From Mortierella sp. BCC40632 (Eukaryota > Mortierellomycota > Mortierellomycetes > Mortierellales > Mortierellaceae), in contig WAEK01000010.1 in assembly GCA_011634665.1 (NCBI GenBank), positions 1,267,001 to 1,331,000 on the forward strand: a stretch of DNA of 64,000 bases, read 5' to 3'. This document shows positions 30,122-39,287 of this stretch, one piece after another. A program made the position numbers and the translations under genes. A model generated the notes under the pieces. That model was given only the letters and a program-made list of their open reading frames with translations. It ran no database searches and was not told where the DNA came from. The stretch's first letter is position 1; each line of letters begins with the position of its first letter.

Positions 30122-31008
30122 GGTGGAGGATGTGATACTGAGGCTGCTAATTGCAAGCTATTAGTCGGAAAACCAACAGCTATTTAAATGAAAACGATAT
30201 AGCCTGCTACTCAATGACCAACGTTGGTGCGTGTTTGACCGCACTATGTGTATTACACTAGCCCAAATCACGTTCTTTTATTTACAGCGCCTTCCTCGAT
30301 CTAGGCCTCAAGCAGAGGTCCAAGCGAAGGATAAATGGTGGCGAAGCAGATCTTGCAACTAGGATTGTTGGCAAAGCAAATCATGCAACCCAAACTGTTG
30401 GTGAAACAATCTTTGTACGACGTTTTTTGTTTGCTCCTCCATGCAGAAAGATATCTCTCTGATCCCACGTTCTCGGGGATCTTTCTTTTTCTCACCTTTT
30501 TTTTACTTAAACTAACACCTTTTCCCGTTGCAATTCCGCGGAAATCGTAAAATGGGAGAGCATAGTAACCTTTTTTTTTTTTTTTTTTTTGTTGACGAAA
30601 ATCGGCTGAGAATTGAGTGAGATATGGGTGAAAGATATCGTAAGTCACAAAAACTTAGAGAGTCAAACTCAAAATCTTTCAGGAACCTTTTTTTTTTTTT
30701 TTTTTTTTTTCCACAGAACGATGACCTTCCCCCTCCCCCTTATACCCATCTCTAATAATATTAAATATGTGTCTCAAAGATTTCAAACTGCTGCGTTCGG
30801 AGAAAGTCATAAAAATTTCAAACTGCGTATCGAGAAAATCACGTTGTTCGCTCCAGCATGCAAAACCGTGTGGACATTGATCACGTTGGCATTGTGGCGG
30901 TGTGGTGGGGGGGGGACAAGGGCAAGTGGTGGCGAACAGTAGGAACAATGGGAAGCAGCAGAAAGTGACATACCTAATGAGAGTTCAGACGGACGAGCAG
31001 GTGGATGC

Positions 31009-31039
<31 letters not shown>

Positions 31040-31490
31040 GAGGAGGAGGAGGAGGAGGAGGAGGAGGAAACAATTCAAATACACACTTTTAGGTCTCTAC
31101 AATCGTTACCTATGCTAGCAGAAGTGACACCACCAGGGCTCCCTCCCCCTCCCCCCGCAAAGATTAACTTCAAGAAGATCAGGCCTGGGCTTACACGGAA
31201 ATCTGCTCCAGGGAAAAAACTGACCACTCCCGCAACCAGGTAGGTTGTATGCGAGCTTTGTAAGGGGGAAAAAAAGGCACGAAGCTCCCAGCTGCAAGTA
31301 AGCCACGACACAACTACACGAAGCAAGGATAAAAATGCGCTGCGATGCGCTGTTCTCACTACTAATACCTGCTCCCATTCCTCGGGTAAAATACCGGTAC
31401 TGTAGATTGGATGCCTGAGGCCAAGGTTGAAGGAAACCAAAAGACGTTAGCCTTTAGAATGACTTACAGGTCAAGGTGTTGGATAGTGTT
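30122..31490. other. Non-coding region with trinucleotide repeats
   Basis: T-runs at about 30570 and 30690 and a (CAG)n run joined directly to a (GAG)n run at about 31012-31069. The frame 30902-31243 that spans it has no other content, so I do not call it a gene. A pyrimidine/CCCC tract follows at 31140-31160. Confidence 0.5.
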
Positions 31491-31862
31491 CTTCAACTCG
31501 ACTCACTAACTCACGGACTCAACTCAACTCAACTCATGAGTTGAGTTGAGTTCAAACTTTTCTCCGACTTGTGTAACGTGAGTTGAGTTGAGTCGAAGCT
31601 TTTTTTCGACTCATGAACTCATGAGTTGAGTTGAGTTGAGTTGAGTTGGAGTGAGTCGACTCTCTTACAGGGCGCAGATGCCCTGAGTTGAGGTGAGTTC
31701 ATTTTTTCAACTCATGAGTTGAGTTGAGTTGAGTTGAGTTGAGTTGAGTTGAGTTGAGTTCATCCTTTTCGACTCATGAGTTGAGCTGAGTTCAGGATTT
31801 TTTCAACTCATGAGTTAGTGAGTTGAGTTGAGTTGAAGCTCCAACTCAACTCAACTCGACTC
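31491..31862. repeat. (AACTC)n satellite with orientation switches
   Basis: The pentamer TTGAG/CTCAA is repeated on one strand or the other through about 370 bp. Orientation flips at palindromic ACTCATGAGT junctions (near 31533, 31616, 31714, 31775, 31806), so the tract can fold into several hairpins. Blocks are separated by short spacers with T-runs. Confidence 0.85.
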
Positions 31863-32123
31863 ATGGGAAACACTAGGTCGGAACTGTTCCCAAAAATTGT
31901 CGTCAGTGATCTCTTCTTGGTAGAAGGAATCAGGGTCGGAGGGCCAGATAGGGGGGTAGCGATCGCGTTCGTCTTCTGAGGGGTTGAAGGTGCGAACCTG
32001 AATTGGATCCCTGATTTGGGGATCGTCGTCATTGGTAGAGCCTTGCTTGAGTTTAGCAAGCTCTTCGGCCACTGTGGCCAACTGTTGTTGGAGGGCAGCA
32101 ATAGTTTCATCAGTGTTGGACAT
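31851..32123 (-). pseudogene. gag-like N-terminal fragment of an LTR retroelement
   Basis: A 90-codon frame starting MSNTDETIAALQQQLATVAEELAKLKQ, a short coiled coil, followed by an acidic segment with PPIWPSDPDSFYQEEI. It ends abruptly where the (AACTC)n satellite begins. The N-terminal coiled coil, and the placement just downstream of an LTR-like leader, suggest the gag start of a Ty3/copia-type element whose remainder is lost. This is inference; no CCHC knuckle or protease is present. Confidence 0.4.
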
Positions 32124-32680
32124 GAAGGGAAAAATTTGGATCGAGTTTTGAGTGCGGATATGTTCCTGGCGAAACAAAAGATGTAGTACTCTGTAGTGTG
32201 GAGAGCTGAATTTATTTAGCGGGTATTTTTTCTGGATTTTTCGAGTAAAGAGGATAATGGGAGTACACAAAATATTTAAGCAGAAGATATATACAGCGCG
32301 TGAGAGGTCGAAGAGCGTACAAAAGTCAAAATAGTTTCTTTTCTAGAGGCAGCCTCAGCAAGAGTATGGCGAGCAAGTGTTGAACAGGCCAGGCTCCACC
32401 CTCCGCCTTCTGCCGCGAACTGACACAGAAGCCAACTAAGAGAGAACCAGCACTGGCATGAGTGAGCCTTCCAACGTCGATCAGAGTCTCTCTTCACCCC
32501 ACTTTCCGCCCTCCGCCGCGAGCTAAACGGAGGCAGTCTAAGAAAGAACCGGCTTGTACGAAGAACAGACTACTGCAGCATACACTGAGCCAACCACTCT
32601 TCCTTCACCCCACTCTCCGCCCTTCCGCCGCGAACTAAACGGAACAAGCTAAAGAGCACCGGCTTGTATGAAGAAAGAAT
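32124..32680 (-). mobile_element. LTR-like leader with triplicated U3-type repeat
   Basis: Read on the minus strand this has three degenerate ~105-bp units with the core CCGTTTAGTTCGCGGCGG (plus-strand positions near 32410, 32513, 32625), then a TATA-like TGTATATATC near 32290, then AATAAA near 32212, then the gag-like ATG at 32123. Enhancer repeats, TATA, polyA signal and gag start follow the order of an LTR plus leader. Ends and target duplication were not found, so the element type stays open. Confidence 0.4.
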
Positions 32681-33082
32681 GGTTTGCAATCTACGTTTTC
32701 CAGCCTCAACATTGAGCGACTTTAATGACATGAACATTATACCTGTGCTGCAATAACTGATTCCAGGATTCACTTAATCTTCTGCCTAGCGGAGACAGCG
32801 GTGTTGAGTAAGCACAAAGAGCAAAGGATTAGGACAAAGATGGTGTACAGAGCAAGTCCAGAGACGCGTGCCACAGACGAATGCGAGAAGAGGAGTGAGC
32901 TGGTGGGTTTATGATGACAGGCGCAAGCCACTAGTCCCCTCACTTCGGTGATGTAATATTGGAACCCATTGTCCTCCTTACACAACCGTTCATGACATCT
33001 GATCCATTGCCACATTCGCCGGGTAAGCAGAGTAAAGTCTTTTAAATGTATTTATAAGAAGGTTTTGAATGTCAAAGGTAGT
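32681..33082. other. Unassigned sequence
   Basis: An 81-codon minus-strand frame (33015-32770) has one hydrophobic stretch (VSGLALYTIFVLILCSLCLL) but no recognisable domain and no obvious regulatory context. Not called as a gene. Nothing else seen. Confidence 0.35.
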
Positions 33083-33289
33083 GTTCTTTAGCTGATGGGT
33101 GTCCGGTGGTAGGGTGAGCCAACACAGAAGATTGTTGCCTCTTGGACCTCCCGCTGCGCGTTCTTATAAGGATACCCATCACTCCCTACTTTAAAGGGAA
33201 AGGCTACTGCGACGCTACTGGTGGCGAGGCTGCTTTGACGCCCCTCCGACTACATGGCATAGTCCATGGATTCACTTTTAGGGTGCCAC
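33083..33289 (+). repeat. 207-bp direct repeat, copy 1
   Basis: Identical by eye to 33357-33563, from GTTCTTTAGCTGATGGG to TTTAGGGTGCCAC. The copies are separated by 67 bp. The short motif GTGTTCTTTA at the repeat start is found again at about 33640, downstream of the second copy. Not coding. Confidence 0.85.
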
Positions 33290-33356
33290 TCATTCCTTTC
33301 CTTCTTATGTTTCGTCATTTACCTCCATTTTTTTTTTCTTGTTTTTCAACGGCAGC

Positions 33357-33563
33357 GTTCTTTAGCTGATGGGTGTCCGGTGGTAGGGTGAGCCAACACA
33401 GAAGATTGTTGCCTCTTGGACCTCCCGCTGCGCGTTCTTATAAGGATACCCATCACTCCCTACTTTAAAGGGAAAGGCTACTGCGACGCTACTGGTGGCG
33501 AGGCTGCTTTGACGCCCCTCCGACTACATGGCATAGTCCATGGATTCACTTTTAGGGTGCCAC
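33357..33563 (+). repeat. 207-bp direct repeat, copy 2
   Basis: Second copy of the unit at 33083-33289. It lies just upstream of the decayed nuclease-like gene that begins at 33681. Confidence 0.85.
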
Positions 33564-33680
33564 ACTCCTAATTTGCTTTGGTTGATTTTGTACGTCGTTT
33601 TTGCAATTTACGCTGTAATATGTTGAATATTAAACATGGTGTTCTTTAACATCTTGGCCTAGTAACTATCGATCTCACTC

Positions 33681-36125
33681 ATGCAACAAGCCATGGACAT
33701 CACTGAGCGAGCTCAGTATCTAAGAGAGAATAGCCACAAGGATCCTGAATACCTCTGGCGCGGATTCTCGGACAAATTTCATCTACCCGTATCATCCAGC
33801 TGGTTTGACTCAATTTCAAAGAGTCTGGACACTTTGAAGGATGAACCTGAGCACACCGCCTGGGCAGAAAATATGAAGAGGATGCTTCGCTCAACACGGT
33901 GCGAGAGCTGGAGAGCACAGTATCTGCAACCAAGGCGGTCTAGTCTTCATAACATCCTTCATCGGACCATAAGGCAAGAGTCAGCAGGAGCCTTAGTCAA
34001 TGCCCAGAACATGATTAAACAAGCACGTCATGTGGTTGCCGACAAAGTCCAGGAGGAGCTCAGAGGGATGGGCACTCCTTCAGTTGCGGTAGAATCAAAT
34101 GGAAGTAAAAAGGAGACACAAGGTATTGACAAATCGGTCAGGGACGCGCGATTAGCGTTGAGATAAACAATCCTCTTTTAACCCTCGTAGAATCAATCAC
34201 CGGTTCTTCAATTTATCACGATAGACGAGCCATTACCATCACATGATATATCCTATGAAATGAACAAGGATGCTCAAGATGACTTGGTACAATTCGCGAC
34301 AGATATTGACATCCATGACCACACCCATCCGTTTTATGGAGTATTTCAGGCGCTTTATGATATTGTAAGCTATGAAGTTATACCAATTTACACCTGTCTC
34401 ATTTGTGATGGTACCCATACGGGGCTGTTTAATATCATTCTTGCATGGACATACTAAAATACAGTTCGAGGACGTTGTATTGCATTTATTAGGCACATAA
34501 TCGCCCATTTGTTCAGCCGATGGAGCCAACCCTACAGAGCCAGCTACAGCGACGCTTGTTCCGATTTGCGGTCGAACATCTCTCAGCTTTCAATAGCCTG
34601 CCAAAACTCAAGCAGAAGGACGTTTAGTAAGAGTTCTCTTGTCTTGTATGTTCAATATCCCACTATTTACCCTGCTTCTGCTCCTAACACTGTTCCTTTA
34701 TATCTTTTTTTCAACTGCTTGATCATTTAAAGTGTTGCAGCGTCGTCCATAGCTTATCTTCATATGGATGATGCTGCGTATGTGATTGGAAAAGACCTAC
34801 CTGAGCTCAAAAACAGGACAAAGGATTCAAATTTTACCACCCCTCCACAATTCCTCAGTGATATTTTTTTTAATGCTGAAGAAAGAGGCGAGCAGAGAGA
34901 GCGGAGAACTCGATGTTCCCAGACTGTGCCTTCTAGTTGACAACGAAATCGGGTGTTTGGCCGTGAAGGAACTCGAAGGCGCCCAAGTGAGTCTTGACTA
35001 ACGCATGGTGCTCGAGATTCTACGAATAGTGTAAGTCATATGTTGTTAAAATCGTGAAGATATTTTGAAAAACTACTTAACATGAGCAAATTCTAAATTA
35101 ATCTTTAGGGCACCACTTTGTCAGGAGGACCAAATTCCACGGCCTAACGATACAGAACAGAAGTCTCAGAGTGTATGGCAACGAATCCTCGAGGTCTTAT
35201 TTGCCAACACTAGGATATCGGTGGTGATGTAAGTTGAACAATTCCATTCATTATTGGTTTATCTTATCGCTTCTCATCAGCTTGGATTAACATTGGATTG
35301 TCTACTGGCCTCATTACTCAGCGGAGAGACTGGGCTTGAAACCAGCAAGGCAGAGCGAGCGGTGAATGAGGCAGCCCACGCACTCACCCCCATGAATTCA
35401 CCGGTGACCCCGCGAAAAGTTGATTGCAAACTAGTCGCCTCCGTTGTCAAGGCAAAGAAATGGGAGTTCAAACCCATATCCAATTTCGAGATGAAGCCTT
35501 CACATGCAACCAGCCAACAAGTCGAAATCCAAGCTCGGAAGAACATGCATCTCAATCAGTCTATTTCCAAGAAGATCCCATCAGCCAAGTTTTACTTTCT
35601 TGACATGCATGGTAACTCTTTACAACATTTGCTGTTGAATTGGCAGTAGATTTCCTTCGTCGCCCCTATTTTAACAGGCCTATCAATTGTGTTCATGCAT
35701 TTTTAGGGTACTCAGCACAACTGTATTGTCTCTGGGAACATGAGTCGGTTCATGTTTGTGGCAAGGTATTGGAAGAAGAACTGGCGATTCCAACAAGCGA
35801 ACCAGAGCTCGAGTGGTTTATGGACGGGAGATGTGTGGCAGCGCTATTGTCACTGAGGGTAAGTGCGCTGCTCGGACGTCCAATATGCGGCCGATAGTAT
35901 TCATCTCTAAATCTGGCTTATTTTTGCAACCATCACTCCTTGTAGGCTCACTTTCTGAAAGTCGCACAGCAAGTACAACAGGACCATGCTCGACCATCAA
36001 GAACAGAAGATGTCCTCTCCACATCACCAACTTACCCTGCTTCATCCAATCATACCTTTTTTACACCTAAAAGGGGTCGATCGAATTCTGTGCCTGCTTG
36101 GGTTGCAAACAAAAAGACCAAATAA
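33681..36125 (+). pseudogene. Lineage-specific protein with PD-(D/E)XK-like motif, decayed
   Basis: Exons by eye: 33681-34122, 34225-34364, 34517-34626, 34733-35030, 35109-35228, 35322-35611, 35647-35858, 35946-36125. The protein begins MDITERAQYLRENSHKDPEY. It later reads PRLCLLVDNEIGCLAVKELEG and VWQRILEVLFANTRISVV. Its C-terminal third has PRKVDCKLV followed by KKWEFKPISNFEMKPS, spacing that recalls the D...ExK core of PD-(D/E)XK nucleases (inference). Two lesions break exon 4: a run of eight T at 34864-34871 shifts the frame by one, and an in-frame TAA stands at 34999-35001. All other joins are phase-consistent, so this is recent decay (or sequence error at the T-run). Function unknown. 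Confidence 0.55.
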
Positions 36126-36478
36126 GGAACCAAAAGAATCAGTGTTGAAACGCGTACATCAGCTGAAGTGAAAACTGTGCGATCGAATACACGGCTTAAT
36201 TGCTGTAAACCCACGAAGAGGAAAGAGATAAGAGAGGAAGTAAAGGAAATGTGAGAAGAGATATGGAGGAAATTTGCAGCCTCTGAATCCGTTATCCGCT
36301 GGCATGTTCAGAGGCCAGACGTCGCCATTTTAGTTACACTGATGTACTCAAAGAAACGTGCAACTGGGAAAGAAAACAGCGTCTTTTTGGTTCATTATCC
36401 TTCACTGAACAGCGACCCCTTTCCTGTGTAACCTTTCTTCTTTAATTCGCGAGTCTCCTGGTTTCCGAAGATATCGAA
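36126..36478. other. Spacer upstream of the recombinase gene
   Basis: No frame of interest. It should hold the promoter of the recombinase gene. I looked for a left partner of the 68-bp inverted repeat here and found none. Confidence 0.4.
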
Positions 36479-37573
36479 ATGGGCAGTGCATCCTCCGACT
36501 CCGATTCCCCGTGGAATGGTTCTTCCAGCTCCGGGGAACAACCCATCCGTCCTCGCCAAAAACCCGATGTGGTCTCTCTGCGCCTGGAACGTCGACAGCA
36601 GACCTTAACAGCGAAAGGCGCGAGCGACACTGTCCTTTCCCTGCTTTTTGAGGACGGCAACTCTGTCCGCAGAAGGGGCGCGTACTCGGGTCCTCAGCGC
36701 GCATTTGCTCGCTGGATGGAGCACTTGGACCTGGATCCCTTGGTCCCAAACCCTGTCGAACTGATGAACTTCCTCGCGTACGGCTTCACAAAAAATAACT
36801 GGTCTTTCAATACCGTCAAGGTCTACAAGACAGCTATCTTTGCACTCTTCAGCGACACCGCGATATTCACGACATTCGCCCCATTCGAAGAGTTAATGAA
36901 GACACTAGCAAGGAAGAACGTCAAACGCATCCGACATGCCGAAGTGAATTTGGATCCAATCTTCAACTTCATCAACGGCCTCAAGAGCAACCATCGCCTA
37001 CACTTGCTCGATCTCACCCAGAAGATGTGCTGGCTTCTGGCTGTTTGCGGTTTCTTACGTCCGGACGATGTCGCATGCATCGACTTGACCGAGTCCAGGA
37101 TAGTTGATGCCAAACTGGAACTCTCCATACTGCTACCAAAGGAACTACGGCAGCAGCAGCGCATCCGCAAGACGGTGGTTATCTTATCCCATCCCAATCA
37201 CATGTACTGCCCAGTGAGAGCATTCCAGGAGTATCACCGCCGAATTGCTCACTTCTTGGTCCCTGTACCCCACTACAAGGACCCGGAGCAGCTCTTCATA
37301 CCTTTAGTCCGCAACTTGAGGAACTTGAAGCAAGCTGTCACGGTGGATCGGATCAACAACCACCTCAAGTTCTACCTCGAGATGATACCTCGACCCCCGG
37401 GAGCCCCTCGCCTCAAGGCTAGGGCCATTGGAGCCACACGCGCCCTTATGAAAGGCGTGTCTGTTGAGGACGTTATGGTTCAAGGGAACTGGTCCTCTCC
37501 GGCGATTGTAGACTCGTTTTATCGCATGTCTCGCCAAACGGCCAACAATTTCACCACGGCTGTTTTTTCTTGA
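36479..37573 (+). CDS. Tyrosine recombinase of Crypton/DIRS type
   Basis: An intronless 364-aa protein. The N-terminal half is a SAM-like DNA-binding core (AYSGPQRAFARWMEHLDLDPLVPNPVELMNFLAYGFTKNNWSFNTVKVYKTAI). The catalytic half shows the first arginine in CGFLRPDDVACIDL and the second block LKARAIGATRALMKGVSVEDVM with its arginine, then GNW in place of the second histidine, and the nucleophile in VDSFYRMSR. The first histidine of the usual HxxR box is leucine (LKAR). Enzymes of this type cut and rejoin DNA through a tyrosine-DNA bond and mobilise Cryptons and DIRS-like elements. The frame is fully open. A 68-bp perfect inverted repeat begins about 50 bp after the stop. No reverse transcriptase is adjacent, so Crypton or host-domesticated recombinase is more likely than an intact DIRS element. 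Confidence 0.88.
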   Translation: MGSASSDSDSPWNGSSSSGEQPIRPRQKPDVVSLRLERRQQTLTAKGASDTVLSLLFEDGNSVRRRGAYSGPQRAFARWMEHLDLDPLVPNPVELMNFLAYGFTKNNWSFNTVKVYKTAIFALFSDTAIFTTFAPFEELMKTLARKNVKRIRHAEVNLDPIFNFINGLKSNHRLHLLDLTQKMCWLLAVCGFLRPDDVACIDLTESRIVDAKLELSILLPKELRQQQRIRKTVVILSHPNHMYCPVRAFQEYHRRIAHFLVPVPHYKDPEQLFIPLVRNLRNLKQAVTVDRINNHLKFYLEMIPRPPGAPRLKARAIGATRALMKGVSVEDVMVQGNWSSPAIVDSFYRMSRQTANNFTTAVFS

Positions 37574-37625
37574 TTTTTCCTTGACTCTGGATCCACAGGG
37601 AGAGTCCCATCGAAGGACTGAATAA

Positions 37626-37910
37626 TAATCAGCGTAGTCGAATAAGTATGAAGACTAAAGCATATTATTCGACCTAGATGGGACTCTAACTGTCCCACCC
37701 TTCCCACCCTGTCATTTATTCTGGAGACGATGAGTTTTCCGAGTTGCCCTGGATCCATTAGATATAGATATCAATGCCACAAAAAAAAAAAAAAAAAAAG
37801 TTTTTTATTGGAAAGATCATGACAATAAAAGAAAAGGTACACACAGTTAGAGTCCCATCTAGGTCGAATAATATGCTTTAGTCTTCATACTTATTCGACT
37901 ACGCTGATTA
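37626..37910. repeat. Perfect 68-bp inverted repeat, 149-bp spacer
   Basis: Arms 37626-37693 and 37843-37910 are exact reverse complements (left arm starts TAATCAGCGTAGTCG, ends GGGACTCTAACTGT). A shorter stretch (GAGTCCCATC) is repeated upstream at about 37602. The spacer has an A-run at about 37780-37798. The structure sits between the recombinase stop and the end of a split small gene, and may be an element end or a recombinase recognition structure (inference). Confidence 0.9.
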
Positions 37911-38768
37911 ATATTCACATAAAGACACCTACGAGATCTGTCCGATCGGAGATCCTTTTTCATTTGGGCTTCGTATTCTTTCAATGTCGAGTAGTGTAGT
38001 GTAGTAAATGCATTAGGAAGATCTTCTAGGGGGGTATATAAAAGGCACCCCCCTACAGCATTTTTATAAAGTCAGTTCTTTTTTTTCCTCCTTCTTCTCG
38101 ATCCGTTAGTTTGAACACTTACCTTCTAGAGCAGGTCCGCCTGTTAATTCGCCCCACGGGCGAGACCCTGCAGCTAGATATTGTTCGTTCACAGATCTTT
38201 TGTATCACTTTGTTCCTTTCTTTCCCTCTTCTTCAAGGAGATAGTTGATGTGCATTGGTTGGATTGTCCCCCTTATCCCCTTTCCCAATCCGGTTTAACA
38301 ACCGTGCCGGCCAAGCGGTGCGAGCCATTTCCCTTTTGTGCTTGTTCCAAATACTATTTTGCAGTAGACGGTTTTTTTTGCAGCTTGGGTAGAAACTTGA
38401 CCTGTCTCTTGGCTATCGTGGCTATCGTCTACTTGACTGTTTGGTCTGTCGCCACGCTCCCCAGTCACGGCTTCAGAGCCAAATGTGAATGTAAATGAAC
38501 AAGTGGGCGGACGGTTGGATGAATCTGGTTGTCGGCAGGTGGGAATAATGCTCTGTTGGTTTGACCCATTAATACCTGGTAGCTTGATAATCTCGCCGCT
38601 TTTCTCTCCATTTTGGGGGTCGCTGGATCTGCCCTTCTCTCGTGTTGTGTCAACGTTTTGACAGGGGCCTTGGTCCAGGATCGGGTCCATTGAGACAAGG
38701 GTCGCCTCAGGTCTTGCAGCGTGTGCAGGGACAGTAGTTGTTGAAGTGCCTATGAAAGCTTCGTTCAT
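37911..38768 (-). pseudogene. Small tail-motif protein gene, split by an LTR
   Basis: Minus strand. The N-terminal part (MNEAFIGTSTTTVPAHAARPEA at 38768) runs as a hydrophilic Ser/Thr/Gln-rich chain to about 38368, where the LTR 38363-37995 interrupts it. The frame resumes after the LTR with STLKEYEAQMKKDLRSD. That piece matches the end of channel copy A (STMDEYEAVMKEDLQSG) and of the small protein at 44981-45406. The 4-bp duplication at the LTR edges shows where the frame was cut. The start is uncertain: a splice-acceptor-like TTTCATAG lies just after the ATG, so an upstream exon may exist. Function unknown. Confidence 0.6.
37995..38363 (+). mobile_element. Solo LTR with GTAG target duplication
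   Basis: 369 bp, starts TGTAGTGTAG and ends ATTTTGCA, flanked by GTAG at 37991-37994 and 38364-38367. A TATA box (TATATAAAAGGC, about 38035-38046) lies in a G6...C6 hairpin. Almost identical to 25437-25807 (reverse orientation). No internal element sequence is present, so it is a solo LTR left after LTR-LTR recombination. The 4-bp duplication fits Ty3/gypsy-type insertion better than the 5 bp usual for Ty1/copia. Confidence 0.85.
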
Positions 38769-39287
38769 GACGGTTGGAATGGTTTTTGTCGAGATGGGCA
38801 GACGTGAAGATCTTATAGATGGCGAGAATGAGATATGGAGAAAAAGACATTAGGTTGAGCAACGATCCCCATTGCAGTACTTCAACTGGATTTTCAGCCC
38901 ACTTTGCTTCGCCCTGAGAATGTGTAACATTGAAGTCTTAGCGCCCTAGTGAAGATGGCATCTACATCTACTGTGCCCAACGTCGGTGCTTGTTTGAATG
39001 ATCTCATAAGGAAAACCAGTGGCAAAGAGACGGTCAAAGCGCAATAATCCCCTCAAAAATTTCTAGAGTGCACACAATTTTCACGATTGGCATCTGGGCA
39101 ATGCAACCATCTCTTTACGTATCAGCATGCATTATCATGGTTGACCACCAATACGACTCGCTTGGTCTGGGTCACTCGTATCAAACATGGCCAAAAGGCT
39201 ATTGCCTCGTGGTTGTTACTTCTGCATCGCCCAAGCTTACGACATACATCTATTTCTCTTAGTCTGATCGCACTTTATGTCTTCCAT
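38769..39287. other. Spacer downstream of channel copy D
   Basis: No gene seen. It should contain the 3' UTR of copy D and the promoter region of the small gene at 38768. Confidence 0.4.

Noticed and set aside
31012..31243. Frame with poly-Gln/poly-Glu as a possible gene
   Set aside because: Outside the trinucleotide run there is no recognisable or conserved-looking protein sequence, and no splice-consistent extension.
32770..33015. 81-codon minus-strand frame with one hydrophobic segment
   Set aside because: A single hydrophobic stretch is weak support; no homologous copy or regulatory context in the window.
33083..33563. The two 207-bp repeats as LTRs of a tiny element
   Set aside because: Only 67 bp lie between them and the ends are not TG...CA, so an LTR element is unlikely.
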